A stretch of DNA of 46,731 bases. Origin: Candolleomyces eurysporus. Lineage: Eukaryota; Basidiomycota; Agaricomycetes; Agaricales; Psathyrellaceae. Both the position numbers and the translations under genes were made by a program. Below the pieces are notes generated by a model. That model was given only the letters and a program-made list of their open reading frames with translations. It ran no database searches and was not told where the DNA came from. Positions 11,157-22,033 of the stretch are shown piece by piece (within the stretch, counting starts at the first letter, position 1; every line of letters begins with the position of its first letter). Where the stretch lies: assembly GCA_027579435.1 (NCBI GenBank), contig JANBPK010000840.1, positions 1 through 46,731 on the forward strand, read 5' to 3'.

Positions 11157-11545
11157 TTACAGTTTGTTTTGTACTCTAAGCCACATATTGCCATTGGCTA
11201 CATCAAATACAAAGTAGTTATTGAGTTTCTCATTGAAAGTAGGAACAAGCAGAGAACCACGTATAATAGAATGGGCAAATATTACTGCATATGTTAACAG
11301 CTTCCAAGAACAAACATGGAAAAGTCCAAGATCACAATCCTTCCTTTTCTGAGCATCAGTTGCTTTGCCATCAAAAATCTCCACAAAAGCAAAGGGGATG
11401 GGGTTGGGGCTTGAAGCATTGAGGGTAAGTCCTGACACCAGTTGTGCAAAACCTGGAGCCCCACCATTTTTGAAACTGACTCAATCAAATCCTGGCTGCT
11501 TGGCCCCAAAGCTTGGATTACAGTGCAATAGATCCACCTTCTTTT
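11157..11545 (-). pseudogene. Transposon-type protein C-terminal fragment
   Basis: The best minus frame reads EKKVDLLHCNPSFGAKQPGFD, TGA, then VSFKNGGAPGFAQLV on to SSPNPIPFAFVEIFDGKATD, IIRGSLLVPTF and YFVFDVANGNMWLRVQNKL with a stop at 11157. The order RG.L..P followed by F..DV...MWLR resembles C-terminal domains of large basidiomycete transposase proteins (Plavaka or Tnp2-type), from memory and by loose similarity only. The single stop (GAT TGA GTC) fits CGA to TGA. No upstream exons could be joined. Confidence 0.4.
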
Positions 11546-11566
11546 CTCAAGTAACTCTGGATTCAT

Positions 11567-13005
11567 AAGATGATTGAATCAGATAAAATTCCTGTATCTG
11601 GAATAAAATTGGAAAGAATAGATTATTACTTCAGTGGGGGCTCCTTTGACCTGAACCACCACCTTCAGGAAGTTTCCCATGCTTGTGGGAACAGGAGATC
11701 TGGCAATTTCACATCCAAAGAAATTGTTGTCTCTTCAAAGACAACTACCCAGCCAACNACCCCCCCCCTACAAGTGGAACAACCCCCTCAACTAAATCCC
11801 CTCCTCAACCCAACCCCCCCACAAACCTATGCTGCAAGGTGCAAAACAACCTACTGCTGACACCCTGCCAGCTAGTGTTCAACACAGGTTACCGGTGGGT
11901 AAATTTACCCTGTTACTTACCTGGACCTGCCTTAACAAGTGCAGGTAAGTGCAGGTAAATTCGCAGATTTTTGAAAATCTCAATATTTTACACTACAGGT
12001 ATTGATGAATTTAGTCAAGGAACAGCTGTTCCCACAATGGTCTCCTAAATTTTGAATCAATTATTTGATATAGTAGAAAGCTAAATGACTATATAAATTT
12101 TAAACATTTCAAACAATTTGTGCTTGGAAAAAATGCAGTTGGACTTATTTTGAATTTGGGACTCCATTTGATCCAGAACTGCCCAATGCACTGCCAAGAA
12201 AAGGGATTCAGTCTGGGAAAATATTCAAAATATGTTCAAACCATTTCCTCCAAGACTGAATTGTGGGCAAAATTTTGAATATGGGCAAGGATTCTGTCAG
12301 TAAAAGAACCCAATCCTGTCTTTAAAATTTGTGTGTTGATTTGTGGGAACATTCAGCCTCTGATCTTATAAATCTTTGCCTGTAGTGCAAGGTATGGAGC
12401 TCTGTATTTTCTCCAAGGTAGCAGCATATCAATGAACTTCTAGACCGTATCTCCGAGACTATCTGTCACCATGAATTCACGTTGTTCTAATCAAACCGCC
12501 ACCCGGGCGAAGTATAATACTATCTGTGTCAAGAACAATGGCTTGGTTCAGTCCTCCTAATGGTCCTAGTATTCGCGGGCGTTAGCACCGTTAAGCAGTG
12601 CAACACGCGTCCTGCATGCGACCGGAGATCCTTGCCATGAGCATGGTACTGCTTTTCTGCGTGCTATCCAAACAAAAAGTGCACCGTATCAAGTCGACCT
12701 ACCCCAGTTGTGAGTGTCACTTGCGTCTGAAATGTTTTTCATTAAAGTCCACTTGCCCCCGCACAGGCTTCTCGAGCCACGAGACCGGCTCTTGTTGACT
12801 AAAGCGGTTCGGTGGAATGACGTATGGAATGTGGTTGCCTCATGTTCACGCTGCATTGGCACAGCGTCCTCCCAGCATGGCCACCATTGTACTACCCGGC
12901 AGGCCATCAACAACGCATGTTCAGGCCTTAATATCTCGGGTCGTCGACCCTTCAGCTCGTCACTTTTCATCCCCCCATCGACTATCGATATCTCCACCGA
13001 CGGAC
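11567..13005. other. Intergenic; upstream region of the ATPase gene
   Basis: It holds an ambiguous base next to a C run near 11758, a perfect 14-bp palindrome GGGTAAATTTACCC at 11897-11910, and AT-rich filler to about 12450. From about 12500 the composition becomes GC-richer, and the 50 bp before 13006 are pyrimidine-rich, as usual upstream of fungal start codons. An open frame continues upstream of 13006 to ATG at 12817, so the ATPase could start there instead. Confidence 0.5.
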
Positions 13006-15934
13006 ATGAGTACCAGAGCTCGAAGCCAAAGGAGCACCTCCTCCTCCATCAACAACAAGCTGAGAAAGCCTCCCCCGCCCCGCGTCAAAATCCCAGAGCC
13101 TGTTCACTGGCTATTCCGCACCAACATTCCCCGCAAAAGACAGTCATACATTGCAGCATCCCCCCGTAGACGGAATTTCTTCGGCATGGGCGAGGTCGTA
13201 GGCGTCCTCACCAACGTAAATCCCTCATTTACTCTTACTTTCGGTTATCAGCTAAACTTTCCCTACAGCCTGCAAGCACTGTCCGTTCCCTGACCGAGTC
13301 CAAGCGCCTGCTCGACGAGGCACGCCAAGAGCTCCAGGAAACACGCGAACGATCTCAAATCCGCCCCACCCACACCTTCTCGCGTCTCCCAGGGTTCTTC
13401 CCCCGCAAACATGAACAGCAAGCCATCCAACGCGCTCTGGAGGGTGAGCCATCGTTCACGGTCTTGTTCGGCGCGCCGAGCGTTGGGAAGGTGCGTCACA
13501 CACGTTCACAGTCGTCCTCGTTGCACTCTGATTAACAACATTGCAGACTGCACTCCTCCGCGAGATCCTCTCGCATCCACGTTACCACGTGCTGCATTTC
13601 GATCTTCGCATCGCTGGGTTTGCCGATATAGAAAGCCTCTACACGAGTCTCAGCATCCAGATGGAAGGTTACTTTGAAGAGCTTGCCAGGAAGGGCGGGT
13701 GGTACGAGGAAGACTCGGCGGAGCCGGTGAAGCTGAGTGACTCGGAGATTCAGGCGGATGGCTGGGATACGTTCGAGGCTGAAGCCTTGGCCTTCAAGCA
13801 CGAGAGGATCAACATTCAACGGCGAGCTGGTGGTCCTGATGGAGAAAGCCTCAAGTACGAAGTCCGACCCAGCGACATCGCTCGCCTGATGGAGCTCTTC
13901 CAGAGCTCTTTGCTCCGTTACCGGGAGTTTGTGCCAGGAAGCTCGAGCAACAAGGCGAAGCACCGGCGGCAGGCTTCGGAGGACACCGTAGTCGCTGGAT
14001 CCGGCTCTCAATCGGGTTCTTCGCGCAAGCGTTGGTTCCTCTCTTCGCGAAGACACGAACGATATGTCTCGCCTGAACCTGAACACGACAAACCCAACGA
14101 TGCTATTGAAGAAGAGCGAAGGAAAAAGCGGGTCAAGCGGGTACCTGTAAGTCTTGTTCGAGCTCTGAAGCGGAGATGAGGCTCATATTTCAATTTACAG
14201 GTCCTGTTCTTCGACGAGGCCCACAAACTGTGAGTTGATCAAACATTGGGTGTCGATATAATACTCACTCTCTCCTTCCAGTCCTCACCTAATTCCTTCT
14301 TCTCAAACCATGCAGACACTCTTGGACTCCACCCTCGTTCTTACCAAGCAAGACCGCCTTTGCCACGTCGTTCACGCCACTTCCGACCCGTTCTATCAAG
14401 GATGGCTTTCTCGCGTCGGGGTCCTTTGGTATTGCAAGCTCATTTCCATCGGTGACATGTCGAAATCCGAAATGAGGGCGTATTTCCGCGAACGAGTGCA
14501 ACCACGATTGGCAGACATTCCGCCGAATGTCAGACGTCCGGACTTCGAGACTCTCTACGATGCATTTGGTGGAAAGGTTGCCCATTGGTACGACTTCATC
14601 ACGGATTATGGTGAGCGCCTTCGAGTCGTTTTGAGAATATTGAACTCACACTTCATATAGTCAATTCGGGCGGAACCCTTACCAGTGAGTAAAGTTCTAT
14701 TTGAAGATGCTATGTATCTAACTCCCTTCCAGTTAAACAGTGCTCCCACTTCCTTCAGGCCCACGCGTTGCTGAACCTGCACATCATCCATTCCTCCCAG
14801 GCACCAGGCGGCGGGTTCGAGGGTACATCAGGCGGTGCCGCCACGGCCTCGGGGAGCATTCATAACACCGCCAATATGTCCACGGAAGCAAACCGAGCAA
14901 GCCCTGAAACGTTCTTGCACCCCAGCATCGGTGCTGCGGGTTTCAGAATGTACCAAGCGACGAGTGCAAACGGGACGCAGCAGAACCTCAACCACGCCGC
15001 CATGATGCATATGGGAATGGGGAACACAGTCAGCCCACTCATCGCTTCGTTTACGCCCTACGAGGGAGTTGGGACGGCCCCGGATTTTTCGCCGATGCAG
15101 CTCTTGAAGATCATGTCGAGGCTTACGAGTGGTGGTCTGACTTACCTTCCGTACTTCCATCTGTGCCGAGAACTTGGAGCGAGGGCGGTTGATGGGATGA
15201 TTAGAGGCAAGGTGGTGGATGTCAAGTGGACGGATGGGATCCCTGGAGCGGTCGATGCGAGTCGGAGGCCTGTTAGTATGGCTGTCAACAACCCCGGTTC
15301 TCGGGTTGGGAACGACAGTAATTATGGCTTCCAGGCGCAAGCACAAGCGAGCTCTACGATGATGCCTCTGCACCCGCCGTCCATTCAGCAGCAGCCTCAG
15401 GTGTCGATGGGACCTTCGATGGGGCCGTCGATTAGTGGAACAGGGACGGGGATTTTGAGCGGGTCCACGACGGCGGTGGACTTTTCGAGTGGGTCGCATC
15501 ATCATCATGGTGCTCCCCCTCCTCCACTACCTGTTCCACAGACTCTGACACCCCTGCAACCACCACCGCCCGTGTTCACCGAAGAGGACGAAGGTTCGGC
15601 TGTGGACGGGATGGTGCCTATGTCGGAAGACGAGATTGCTGCTCAGCAGCAGACGTTCCAAAATCATCAATATGCTACGCCGGTACCGGAGCACCATACG
15701 ACACTCCAACCGCCGCCTCCACCGTTCTCCCCTCCGCCTAGGCATTATGGGCCGATAGACATCGAGTATCAGGAAGAAGAAGACCTTGAAGACGAGGAGG
15801 ATGAGGTTATTGGACCGAAGCTCTACCCGGTGTCACCTATTATGCGGTATGCGATGCGCGAGGTTATCAAAGAGTATGAGGATGATAGGAGTGTCTCTGA
15901 ATATGCATCTCTCTCTGATGTAGAAGAGTATTGA
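13006..15934 (+). CDS. P-loop/AAA-type ATPase, seven exons
   Basis: Exons: 13006-13215, 13269-13490, 13547-14146, 14201-14229, 14282-14610, 14661-14684, 14733-15934. All introns are GT..AG, 50-56 nt, and phases agree, giving 871 residues. Walker A GAPSVGKT is at residues 138-145, split by intron 2 between Lys and Thr. Walker B VLFFDEAHKL is at residues 345-354 and is split by intron 4. The layout suggests a basidiomycete P-loop ATPase that binds ATP; its partner or substrate is unknown. The region after Walker B (LTKQDRLCHVVHATSDPFY) fits sensor and lid parts of an ATPase core. From about residue 580 the protein is low-complexity, with a His run near 724, Pro-rich stretches and an acidic patch EEEDLEDEEDE near 819. 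The start at 13006 (MSTRARSQRS) is favoured by the pyrimidine-rich leader; 12817 is the alternative. It looks intact and is the clearest host gene here. Confidence 0.8.
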
Positions 15935-16587
15935 GCCGTTTTTCCTTCTTGGACCCTTTCTTGTTTTTGTATGCATTCATTCATTCCTCTATCCATCCAT
16001 CATTCATTCATTTGTTTGTTTGTTTACCATCCTCGTGGGCAACACCTGCGATTTCGGTTTTGTTTCATGACCATTCACGATCATTTATTTATTTAGAGTG
16101 TGACTTTCACGTTGATATTGACAAGCCAAACACGGATTTATGCATCGCAACGCCTCGAGTCTGTATGATACATGCCAACTTGTGCTCGGTTTCCGATATG
16201 CAAGCCTATAGATTAGTCCAACTGTATTCATATCTGTACCCCAACGGCAATCGGCATTGTGTAATCGCGCATATCTGACACCGGTGTTTGCTTCCAGTCA
16301 TGCCGGCCACTTTTTGAGATCGCCCTTAAGTCCATGGATCACTGTTGATGCATCCCCAATGACACTGCCTAAATTCAAAACAGTGGGGTTAGGATTAGAC
16401 TCGTGACCAGTGCCGCTTTATGGGGCCGTCGATCCAAAGGATGAAACCTTGATAGAGGGACTGGTGAATTTGGTCGGATTAGGCTGTGACCCATGCTATG
16501 CACAGTGGGAGAGAAATTGAGTACTGTACCGGACTGTAGGGAAGCAATGAGTTTCGGAGCGTTACATTTCTGGGACGGCAGAATATT

Positions 16588-16609
16588 TAGTCTCCCGTAG
16601 TCAGACTAA
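16588..16609. repeat. Orphan terminal inverted repeat of the 33.5 kb TIR element family
   Basis: TTTAGTCTCCCGTAGTCAGA and the following bases match the TIR of the element at 33539-35414 (TAGTCTCCCGTAGCCAGACT) with one C/T difference. No partner end was found nearby, so it is probably a truncated copy. Confidence 0.55.
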
Positions 16610-16914
16610 ACGAGTTCATGTCTTTTGTCATGGTCAAGGTTTTCTGGGATGGAATAGAGGCTCAAGAACGAGGGACGACAGGGGGGGGGGGGGGGGGGGG
16701 CAAGAATGTAAGCGTGTTGATTCAACTGGGGAAAGCTACAAAGAGCTAGCTACTAGATATATGTAGGGAGCTCCAACCCGGAGCTTGACTCGCGCACGGA
16801 CTCGCGACGGACCAAAGGACTTAACCATCACATCTTTTGGATGTTGAATCCAACACATCAGCAAAATGGCGGCACACTAGGGCAACTATATGTAGCTGTA
16901 TTAGCTAATTTAGT

Positions 16915-17285
16915 AGACATAGTAGCATAGACCCCATAGCTCAGGTGCTCTAGACATAATGCCACCGTCTAGAGTTAGCCCGTGCTGATGCACGGCAAGA
17001 GCCGTTGCCCTCAAAGCATGAAACGACTCTTTCAACAGACATGTGTGAGTGACACGGCGCTCGCTTCTTCAGCAGGCTCGCGCTTGTGCCCAGGACTTTT
17101 GAGTCGTTGAGTTTCCAGCTCGATAATTAAGCCAAGTCCCATTTGAAAGTTGTCGTTTTTGTCCTTTGGTCAATTTCGGACAACTTTCAAATTTGTCGAC
17201 CTCACTGTCATTTTAAAGGTTGATAGTAGCATAGACCCCATAGCTCAGGTGCTCTAGACATAATGCCACCATCTATTTCTAGCCC
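16915..17285. repeat. Direct repeat pair about 307 bp apart
   Basis: AGTAGCATAGACCCCATAGC followed by TCAGGTGCTCTAGACATAATGCCACC occurs near 16919 and again near 17225. The first copy forms an 8-bp stem CTCTAGAC/GTCTAGAG and is followed by CCGTGC-TGAT-GCACGG, a perfect 6-bp hairpin. The ATAGCTCAGGTG stretch looks faintly like a tRNA A box, but no B box follows. Class unknown: a TRIM-like element or a structured RNA are possibilities. Confidence 0.5.
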
Positions 17286-17758
17286 AATGACTATTCCGAG
17301 GAGTCTATCCTCGGGTACTTGTATGGTGCAGGTACCCAGTGCCAAGAATATGAGGTTATAAGACCCAGTGACTTGTATATCATGTGACCATGTCTGTAGC
17401 TTTGTGTTCAAACCTTGCTATGTGCAAGTCTTTTCATTGCATTTCAAACACTGAAGGTTCAGTTTGAGCAGAGTGAATTTTATTATATTTATGATTTTAG
17501 AGTAGAAGAATATAAGAGCACTTCCCAAGGGCCATGAACTCCCTTGAGTCCTCGAAATATGCCACGCAACATGATGGCCCATAACAGGCAAGTTCATCTA
17601 AATCAGCTATGTTGTTCTATTGTACTAAGCACTATGTAGCTAACAGGGCTATTCACCTGACTTTCCGAGGCTTGCTGACGTTCAAGAAGATACATAGCAA
17701 CACATTGAATTTGGAGTACTATGGGGGGGTGATACATCAAGAATAAATACCCATATCT

Positions 17759-20700
17759 TTACATACAGAGGTTAGCACAGGAGTCCTGGTTTGCTCGCAT
17801 ATTGAAAGGGGGAGTATCTTCATCGTCATTGCCAACTTGAAGAGCATCAATCATTTGCTGAATGTTGTTGGTGATCGCTGCTTCCATGATGCTGTCCCAG
17901 TGCTCATTGGGAAGGTTGGCAGCTGTTTCTGCAAACGACCAAGTCTGGTAACCCCACACAGACTCAGAGAAGTGCGTGAAGTTTGCCTTGTGACGTCTGC
18001 CAGACCCTGGACCCCTCCTAGCCTGAGTACCGGTGCACGCTGCAAAGTCTGTGGTATTGACAGCTTGAACTGGAGGGAGCAGCACTGGGGGCCACTCTTT
18101 GATGGAGATGTGACCATCACAAATCAGAGTGAGTGCCCTCTCCACCTGTTAGAACAATAGTCCCAGTGGATGTGGCCTCTGAGTCAGCCCACCAAACTTG
18201 AGAATAAAAAGATGATTAACCACTCACCGTGGTGGCACATAGACCTAGAGCACCAATTGCATCGCCGCTGATCTTGTCCTTGACAGTGTGAATAACCTGT
18301 CTTAGATGGGAGGAGAATGTTTGAAGGATAAATGGACTTTGGATAGGCTGGGCACTTTTGGCTTCCTGTCAGCACAAAAAAAAGGTTAGCATACTCAAAG
18401 AGCTGTCCAATGGAAACTTTGTCAAACCTCTGCATCAGGATCTCCATAGACAAATCGGTGGTCTTTGAGGAGGTACTTTGCAGCCTCCACCCCTGCTTCA
18501 TTGCCCTTGCCACCTTCAATCTTGTCCACCAGTTTGTTTCGAAAAATTGCAACTGTCACTGTGATTGCGGTCTTGCCAATCTCGCTTCGCCAGTTCAACA
18601 GGAAATTGCCAGCTGTTATGTAATAACCCCTAGGGTATCTTTTTTTCTATTGTTTACTTGTATTTGACTCGGACTCCCTTGGACTTCTCTCCTTAGTAGC
18701 ACGTCATCTTGCCCTTTGCCCCAGTTTTAACCCTTAGCCCGAGGACACCCTTGACCCTGCTCTTTTACCTTTTACCCGTTTTTCTTTATCTTGCTTCTTT
18801 TGCCCTTTACCCTGCTTCTTTTACCCTTTACCCTGCTTCTTTTGCTATTAGCAGTTGATACTCATCAATGGAACCCGATAGCTATCAAGTAGGAACAGTA
18901 GAAGCACCAATGCTAGTCATCTGAGTCAAGCCAGTCCAGACTTGCCCGATTGGTTCAAGTAGTATAAATACCAAGCTGAACTGTAGTAGTTCTTTAGCTT
19001 GTTCTCGAGAATCAAACCTCGTCTACTTGTACCTGGTGCCTGACAGACATCCCTTGACATCTTTACCCTGTGTATGCTCAAGCTGAGAACACAGTGGACG
19101 CTCAACAACAAGTACATTCACCTTGACATCGTCCCTCACTTTCCTCTTGCCAGAGGCATAGACCTTACCCTAGGCCAAGTGCTTCTTACAATACCAATTG
19201 TTCATCCCCTCGTCCTATTTGATTCACTCAACGCTTCCCAATTGTCACCGTCTGCTCAAGAGCTGGTAGAAACCCTTCAGCTACGACGTCTGTTGGGTCC
19301 CTTCGCTACGAAGAAGGAACAACTATTGTGGATACTACGTGCTTCAAACGCCATCCTGCAGAGAGAATCGTCACCAACTCCTTCAAACTCCGAGTAACCA
19401 ACTACATCGACATCATTGTCCTCACGCTTACGCAATATTGAAAAAGGACTCAGATCCCTTGAGTTCCCTTCTTTCAATCCTTTTCAAGAATACCTTCTAC
19501 AAACAGAAGGAACCCCTCTCAGTGATTCTCTGCATCATCCTTCTATTCCCCCTGAAGAGATTCCTCTTCCCAAACCTCAACCTCTGAATCCTCAACAGAT
19601 TCTTCTTATGGAAGCGACTTGTGAAAGAGGCGAACTTTCTCATTTGCTCCATACCTGGCAACGGTACGCTTCAGGACCCAGAGTAACAGTGATCTCTCTC
19701 CACGTCTGCCATCATCGCCCAGACCCTCGCTTTTCCGAACAATATCACACATCCTTCTTTCTTTCAACCATCAATCTTCGTACCTCAACTTCAATCGTCA
19801 AACCACTTAACAATCTGAGGTACTCCATAACACCAGCCTGTTTCCGAGATATTCATTAACAGATATCGTGAGCTACAAGAGAAACAACTGAACATACCAC
19901 TGTCTCAACAATATGCCAACGATCATCATCCTCATTGAGAGGTGCCAACTTTCTGAAAACCTTGGCCCAGACTGACTGGACTTGGGTACTGAGTAGAGTC
20001 CTGGATGAGAAAGGCTGGCAAAGCATCACATTCCAAGCAATGAGAGTGGGCTTGAATTGTTGATACCACAGCTTGCAACAGTGGTTTGCATGTGTCACAG
20101 GGAATGGTAAGTTTGACTTTTTGCATTGTTCCTTTTTGAATTGGTGTCGAGTAATCACAATTGGGAGTGTTGGAGGGGTAGGCTCTATGATGCAAACACT
20201 TGAGTCTACCTGTCAACACAACAGAGGAGGAGGGTCAGCGACATCATGGACTGCAAGAAAATCCCACCTTGTTTCCCCTCATTGAACCTTTAGCCTTGCT
20301 GTTGTGGGCACGCTTCAATGATATCTTGTCTTCATCTTGGTCGAAGACTCCGCTGTTATATTCATCAATATCGTTGCCATTGCTGGCTGTAGATTGGGTT
20401 CGGTGTGAACTGCTAGATGCTTTCTTGGTCTGGAGAGTGCTGCGGAAACCTTTGAGGAGTCCACTAGGCTCTTTGTGCTCATGCCTCTTGGTAGGTGCCC
20501 TGTTCAAGGCTAGGATGTCAGGTCCTAGACAAACAGGTAATGACAGCAACTCACTTGTGCTTTGTAGATGTTCCCAGATCAATGTCATTGTCTGCTCTTT
20601 GCTTCCGCTTCAGCAGCGCACTCTGGACAGCTTTGCTGATAGCCAATGTTGAGCTGGTTTGATGGCGAGTGTTGACCTCAGTCCTATGATGAAAGCCTTT

Positions 20701-21386
20701 TTCACCTTTGGTCTTTGACTGAGACAAGCAAGCGGAAAAGGGAGGCCACCAGGGATAGTTCAGAGAGCAAGGGATAGCAGACAATAAAGTGGAGAATGAG
20801 TGGTGGGAAGCATCCAAATGAAGGACATAAGGCTGCCTCACCTTTGATGGCTTGTGACCCTTTTCAAGTTGACAGCTCGCATCACTGTTGCTTTCTCCTT
20901 GTTCTTCTCCTTCATCTTCCTCTTTCTGCTGGTAGTCAAGGTTGTCTTCACAGTCGTAGTTGTCCTCAAAATTGTTGTTGGCCTGGGAAGCATCTTCAAG
21001 AGATGCTGGAGACTCAGACCTCCCACTGGTAGCAGCTTGAACCTCCCAGTTTTTGATGTTGGCATTGTCACTTGGGCCACTGCTGCTGGGAGAGTCCACA
21101 TCATCAGCAAGGGCGGCAGAGCCCACATCGCAAGTGCCATCTGCATCAGATGTAGACACATTATCATTATCTACTGATTCCCCACTGTTGGGTGTTCCTG
21201 CCTTTGTAGATGGCACCTAGTACATCCCAGAAGGTGAGTGCCAGTGAAACCATACACCAAGTTACTGTTGACTATGCTTACCAGCGGTTTGATGACAATT
21301 TTCAGCTTCGTAGCATTCACCCTTTTGGTTGTTTTTGTGGAGCTTGTGACACTGGAGGTATTTGGTGTACCACTGGCCCGGGCCAT
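17759..21386 (-). pseudogene. Eight-exon DUF6532-like gene interrupted by an LTR-like insertion
   Basis: Exons: 21386-21282, 21216-20842, 20718-20555, 20499-20268, 20209-19898, exon 6 (19837-19833, resuming at 18613-18428), 18365-18228, 18145-17759. Skipping the insertion, the phases agree and give 632 residues without any other stop or frameshift. The N-terminus (MARASGTPNTSSV) is low-complexity and strongly acidic to about residue 160. The C-terminal two thirds is helical: HCCKLWYQQFKPTLIAWNVM, then NFLLNWRSEIGKTA, then ALGLCATTVERALTLICDG and FSESVWGYQTWSF. This resembles, from memory, the basidiomycete DUF6532-type proteins, an expanded family of unknown function. A 1219-bp element sits 5 nt inside exon 6 and destroys the reading frame. 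The otherwise clean exons suggest the hit is recent. Confidence 0.65.
18614..19832 (+). mobile_element. 1219-bp LTR-like insertion with 5-bp target duplication
   Basis: It begins TGTTATGTAATAACCCC and ends TACTCCATAACA, so the terminal 7 bp are inverted (TGTTATG/CATAACA). It is flanked by CCAGC at 18609-18613 and again at 19833-19837. A TATA-like AGTATAAATACC lies at 18960, about 350 bp in, as in the U3 of an LTR. No second copy of the first 400 bp is seen at its right end, so it is a long solo LTR or a small non-autonomous element. Downstream of the TATA lie open frames (19074-19397 and 19416-19859) of no recognised family; the second overruns the element end and is probably not real. CCTT-rich repeats occur at 18700-18850. 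Confidence 0.85.
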
Positions 21387-22019
21387 CTAAGAGAATGTGA
21401 GGTGAGTGTCATGAATGCTGGTTTGCTGCTCTTGCCCTCAGCAAAGGATTCACACTGGGACTGTTGAAGAACAATAAGGATCAATAGGACAATGCTCCCA
21501 GTGCAAATCTCCACACAGTGACATAATGATGCCACTTATACTAAATGGGAACTGGGCCTGCATCACGGCCTAACCGAAGGGCTCACCTGGGCCCAGCTGG
21601 CAGTCACGGCCACCTGTTGAGTGTCCCAGCTGGCCTGTCACCCAGCTGGGCTGTCTGGATATAACACGGGTAACGTATCACCGCTTTCGCATATGCCGTC
21701 TCACGCCGTCAAAAGTAACCGTTGCCGCATCACCTGTCAATTCCGACATTTTGGACACATCCGCCCTCTGTCAACGTTCCTTTGCTCCCGACGCGCTTTC
21801 CTGGACACGCTTTCCTAGCCGCTCTCATCCTTAGGTCGCCCTCGTTCCCGCCCTTTGTCACTCTCGTCCTTTTCTCACTCTCGATCCCACCCTCCGTCGA
21901 CCCTCCCTCGCCTCTCTTTTGCTCCCGANNCGCTTTTCTGAACGCGCTTTGCTAGCCGCTCTCATCCTTATCTCGCTCTCGCTCCCGCCCTCTGTCAACC
22001 TGCCCTCTGACAACCTCAG
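21387..22019. other. Intergenic with CCCAGCTGG motifs and a tandem duplication
   Basis: Three CCCAGCTGG motifs lie at about 21590-21655. GGGTAACGTATCACC at 21668-21682 recurs exactly at 33048-33062 and may mark a minus-strand LTR start (TGATACGTTACCC). A block of about 87 bp at 21784-21870 is repeated at 21921-22007 (shared TTTGCTCCCGA, then TAGCCGCTCTCATCCTTA). The duplication ends just before the splice acceptor of the membrane-protein gene, where its first exon would be expected. Confidence 0.6.
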
Positions 22020-22033
22020 GTATCCATATCTTC

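Larger units (their letters stand above)
15935..17758. other. Intergenic; 3' region with short repeats, no gene
   Basis: Begins with the ATPase 3' flank. It contains an uninterrupted run of 20 G at 16681-16700, a TIR-like end at 16588, a block at 16530-16570 repeated at 44553-44600, and the direct repeat pair listed separately. The block 17290-17400 reappears reversed at 31290-31400 (shared TCCTCGGGTACTTGTAT and AGACCCAGTGACTT). No open frame is convincing. Confidence 0.55.

Noticed and set aside
14828..15508. 226-codon minus-strand ORF
   Set aside because: It is a shadow of the GC-rich last exon of the ATPase; its composition (Arg/His-rich) is what the antisense frame predicts.
19416..19859. 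147-codon ORF as a gene
   Set aside because: It runs across the right end and target duplication of the inserted element into the disrupted host exon, so it cannot be one functional unit.
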